A stretch of DNA of 15,520 nucleotides from JAZQNF01 sp045641505 (GTDB taxonomy: Bacteria; Bacillota; Clostridia; Lachnospirales; Bianqueaceae): positions 1-15,520 of the forward strand of contig JAZUHB010000008.1 of the NCBI GenBank assembly GCA_045641505.1. Direction: 5' to 3'. Below the pieces are notes generated by a model, which made no database searches, had not been told where the DNA came from, and worked only from the letters and a program-made list of their open reading frames with translations. Every line of letters starts with the position of its first letter. The first letter of the stretch is position 1. Below are positions 13,147 to 15,520 of the stretch, piece after piece. A program made the position numbers and the translations under genes.

Positions 13147-14922
13147 ATGCCCTTCGACGGAATTTTCACCTACGCCGTCTGCCGCGAGCTCAGCGCCGCG
13201 CTGGTCGGCGGCCGGGTGGACAAGGTCTACCAGCCGGAGCCCGAGGAACTGGTCCTCACGTTCCGGAAAGACGGGAGCAGCAAAAGGCTCCTACTTTCGG
13301 CATGCCCGGATTCCGCGAGACTGCAGCTGAGCTTCTCCAAGCCGGAGACGCCGCTCCAGCCGCCCGCGTTCTGCATGCTGATCCGGAAGCACTTCGAGGA
13401 CGCGAAGCTTCTCGGCGTGACCCAGCTCGGCTTCGACCGCATCGTCCGTCTCGATTTCGAGAAGATGAACGAGATCGGCGACCTGACCCGCCGCTCCCTG
13501 GTGCTCGAAATGATGGGCAAGCATTCGAACCTGATCCTGGTCCGCGAGGACGGCCGGGTGCTCGACGCGGTGCGCCACGTCAATCCCCTGATGAGCTCGG
13601 TCCGCACGATGCAGCCGGGCGTCATCTACGAGCTGCCCTCCCACAACCACAAGGCCGACCCGCTCACGGTCGGGACCGGGGAGGATTTCGCGCGGATCCT
13701 CTGCGTGGAGACAGGGCCGCTGGGGAGGGCGCTCTACGCGGCCTTCAACGGCTTCTGCCCCCAGTCCTCCCGCGAGGTACTCTGCCGTGCCGGGATCGAC
13801 GAGCGCCGCGAGGTCTCGGAGCTTAGCCGCGCCGAGCTCGACAGCCTCTACGCCGCCTTCCGCTCCTTCCTGCGGGAGCTCACGGAGGAGCCGCCCCGCT
13901 TCACCCTCTACAAGGAGGATGGGAAGATCACGGACTACTCCGTCTTTCCCTACGCGAGCATGACCGGCGCGGAAACGGTCGCCTACCCGGACGCCGGCAC
14001 CCTCCTCGACGCCTATTTCGCGGGACGCACCCGCATCACGAAGCTGCAGCAGAAGGCCGGCGACCTGAGCCGCCTGCTCGGCACGAACCTGGACCGCGCC
14101 CGCCGCAAGAAAGCGCTGCAGGAGGAGCAGCTGCTCGACTCCCTCGACCGCGAGGACGAGAAGAAGCTGGGCGACCTGATCACCTCCAACCTCTACCTGC
14201 TGAAGGAGGGGATGGGCCGGGTCACCGTGACCGACTACTACGCCGATCCGCCCGCGGAGGTCGAGATTACCCTGGACCGCCGCCTCAGCCCCTCGGAGAA
14301 CGCGCAGCGCCACTACGACCGGTACAACAAGAAGAAACGGACCGAGGAGGCCGTGAGCGTCCAGCTCAAGGAGACCGAGGCCGAGATCGAATACCTGGAG
14401 AGCCTGCTCCACGCCCTGACCCTCGCCGAGTGCGAGGCAGACCTGGAGAACGTGCGGCTCGAGCTCGCCGAGGCCGGCTACCTGAAGAGCCCGGGCAAAA
14501 AGAAGAAGAACCTCCAGGCCTCCCGCCCCCTGTCCTTCCGGACCTCCGAGGGCATCGAGGTGCTGGTGGGCAAGAACAATCTGCAGAACGACCTGCTCAC
14601 CTTCAAGCTGTCCGACCCGCTGGACCTTTGGTTCCACGTGAAGGACGCCCCCGGCTCGCACTGCGTGCTGAGGGTCGCCGGACTCGAAAAAGGCCTCGGC
14701 TATACCGAGGCCAGCATCGCCGAAGCCGCGCGGCTCTGCGCCGCCCACTCGAGTCTCGCCTCGGCCGGCGGCGGCAAATGCGCCGTCGATTACACGCTTC
14801 GCCGCTACGTAAAAAAGCCCGCCGGATCCCGGCCGGGCTTCGTAACCTACACACATCAGTCCACGGCCATCGCGGAAGCGGCGGCCGCCTCCGATACCGC
14901 GGCCGGCTCCGCCGAAAGATAA
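13147..14922 (+). CDS. rqcH: Rqc2-homologue RqcH (NFACT family), ribosome quality control
   Basis: A 591-residue NFACT protein (older names FbpA, YloA, fibronectin-binding). In B. subtilis RqcH binds stalled 50S subunits with peptidyl-tRNA and recruits Ala-tRNA to add alanine tails that mark the peptide for ClpXP. The NFACT-N domain starts MPFDGIFTYAVCRELSAAL, with D97-R98 in GFDRIVRLDF and E121 in LEMMGKHSN, residues of the kind needed for tailing. A HhH and coiled-coil middle covers about residues 180-440. NFACT-R carries DLWFHVKDAPGSHCVLRV at about 493-510. ACGAGG lies 6 nt before the ATG. The C-terminal 20 residues are alanine-rich and overlap the convergent FAD-dehydrogenase gene. Confidence 0.97.
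   Translation: MPFDGIFTYAVCRELSAALVGGRVDKVYQPEPEELVLTFRKDGSSKRLLLSACPDSARLQLSFSKPETPLQPPAFCMLIRKHFEDAKLLGVTQLGFDRIVRLDFEKMNEIGDLTRRSLVLEMMGKHSNLILVREDGRVLDAVRHVNPLMSSVRTMQPGVIYELPSHNHKADPLTVGTGEDFARILCVETGPLGRALYAAFNGFCPQSSREVLCRAGIDERREVSELSRAELDSLYAAFRSFLRELTEEPPRFTLYKEDGKITDYSVFPYASMTGAETVAYPDAGTLLDAYFAGRTRITKLQQKAGDLSRLLGTNLDRARRKKALQEEQLLDSLDREDEKKLGDLITSNLYLLKEGMGRVTVTDYYADPPAEVEITLDRRLSPSENAQRHYDRYNKKKRTEEAVSVQLKETEAEIEYLESLLHALTLAECEADLENVRLELAEAGYLKSPGKKKKNLQASRPLSFRTSEGIEVLVGKNNLQNDLLTFKLSDPLDLWFHVKDAPGSHCVLRVAGLEKGLGYTEASIAEAARLCAAHSSLASAGGGKCAVDYTLRRYVKKPAGSRPGFVTYTHQSTAIAEAAAASDTAAGSAER
14811..14840 (-). terminator. Intrinsic terminator of the FAD-dehydrogenase gene, inside rqcH
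   Basis: Reading the minus strand, AAGCCCG, an inner CCGG-GAT-CCGG pairing with one bulge, and CGGGCTT form a GC-rich stem that runs directly into six Ts (14816-14811). It begins 15 nt after the stop at 14856. On the plus strand the same bases encode KKPAGSRPGF near the RqcH C-terminus, and no T-run follows there. Confidence 0.85.
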
Positions 14923-15520
14923 GCCAGCGCGGCCCGGATGCCGTCCATCGCGGCCGACATGATCCCGCCTGCATAGCCTGCGCCTTCGCCCACGGGGTAG
15001 AGCCCCCGGAGCGCGGACTGCAGGCTTTTTTCGTCGCGGAGGATCCGCACGGGCGAGGAGCTGCGCGATTCGACGCCGGTCAGCACCGCGTCCGGCTGAT
15101 CGTAGCCGGCGAGCGTCTGCCCGAACAGAACGAGGCCCTCCGCGAGCGGATCGCCGACGAAGGAGGGAAGCAGCGTCCGCAGGTCGGCCGGCACGACGCC
15201 GGGCCGGTAGGACGGCTCGACCGCGCCGAATCCCTCGCTCGGGCGGGACCGGAGATAGTCCTCCAGCCGCTGCGCCGGGGCCTTGCCGCTCCGGCCGCCC
15301 AGCTCGAACGCGCCGCGCTCCAGCTTCCGCTGGAACGCCACGCCGGAGAGGACGTCGCCCTCGCCGCTCCCGTAGGGCGCGAAATCCTCGGGCGTCACCG
15401 TGACCAGCACGGCGCTGTTGCAGTTTCTGCCCTCGCGGGCGTAGTTGCTCATGCCGTTCGTCACCACGCCGCCCTCCTCGGACGCCGCGGCGATCACGTG
15501 GCCGCCGGGACACATACAGA
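14856..15520 (-). CDS. FAD-dependent dehydrogenase, COG2509-like, C-terminal part (cut by window edge)
   Basis: At least 221 codons are present; the frame continues past base 15520, so the ATG at 15515 is internal (CMCPGGHV). The fragment has the family's CMCPGGHVIAAASEEGGVVT signature, NGMSNYARE with the NSAVLV strand, SYRPGVVPADL, and the C-terminal FAD-binding GLYPVGEGAGYAGGIMSAAMDGIRAA. Members are widespread in Firmicutes as uncharacterised FAD-dependent oxidoreductases; the N-terminal Rossmann GxGxxG is expected beyond the window. The last 67 bases overlap the rqcH 3' end in the opposite direction, and an intrinsic terminator follows at once. No function beyond flavin-dependent redox can be assigned. 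Confidence 0.9.
   Translation of the reverse strand, partial: CMCPGGHVIAAASEEGGVVTNGMSNYAREGRNCNSAVLVTVTPEDFAPYGSGEGDVLSGVAFQRKLERGAFELGGRSGKAPAQRLEDYLRSRPSEGFGAVEPSYRPGVVPADLRTLLPSFVGDPLAEGLVLFGQTLAGYDQPDAVLTGVESRSSSPVRILRDEKSLQSALRGLYPVGEGAGYAGGIMSAAMDGIRAALAYLSAEPAAVSEAAAASAMAVD

Overview
The window looks like chromosomal DNA of a GC-rich member of the Bacillota, most likely a Clostridia-type anaerobe. This rests on gene order rather than any species marker. The series yicC, gmk, rpoZ, priA, def, fmt, rsmB, rlmN, PP2C phosphatase, Ser/Thr kinase is the Bacillus/Clostridium housekeeping cluster, and rqcH (NFACT/FbpA type) lies near it. Shine-Dalgarno sites are strong (AAGGAGG type). Several promoters fit the vegetative sigma-70/sigma-A pattern with 17-bp spacers.

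Region 1 (1-7569, minus strand). A tightly packed operon, transcribed right to left, starts at a well-formed promoter just upstream of rpoZ (TTGCTT-17-TATAAT, 7538-7566). It encodes RNA polymerase omega, the replication-restart helicase PriA, peptide deformylase, Met-tRNA formyltransferase, two rRNA methyltransferases (RsmB, RlmN), a PP2C phosphatase and the N-terminus of a PrkC-like kinase cut by the window edge. Genes overlap by 1-8 nt or are separated by a few tens of nt at most. Two genes common in the Bacillus version are absent: remA between yicC and gmk, and coaBC between rpoZ and priA.

Region 2 (7570-9819, minus strand). A LOG-family phosphoribohydrolase, yicC and gmk form a second unit with its own promoter (TTGCTT-17-TATACT). 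No terminator is visible before rpoZ, so it may read through into region 1.

Region 3 (9765-11399, plus strand). A flavin-reductase-like FMN protein and an XRE-type regulator with a long acidic, repeat-containing tail form a two-gene operon that ends in an intrinsic terminator.

Region 4 (11400-11992). This gene-free, AT-richer stretch lies between two facing terminators. It holds the most unusual structure in the window: a roughly 360-bp imperfect palindrome (11438-11797) with near-perfect terminal inverted repeats. Four 36-bp dyads with conserved arms and variable cores are placed symmetrically about its centre. It resembles a MITE or REP/BIME-type element.

Region 5 (11993-13146, minus strand). 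Two small unrecognised genes follow: a one-pass membrane protein and an acidic protein with a Tyr/Ser/Gly-rich tail. A 358-bp divergent control region with a long structured leader separates them from rqcH.

Region 6 (13147-15520). rqcH (plus strand) converges on and overlaps a partial COG2509-like FAD-dependent dehydrogenase (minus strand). The intrinsic terminator of the dehydrogenase lies inside the rqcH coding sequence.
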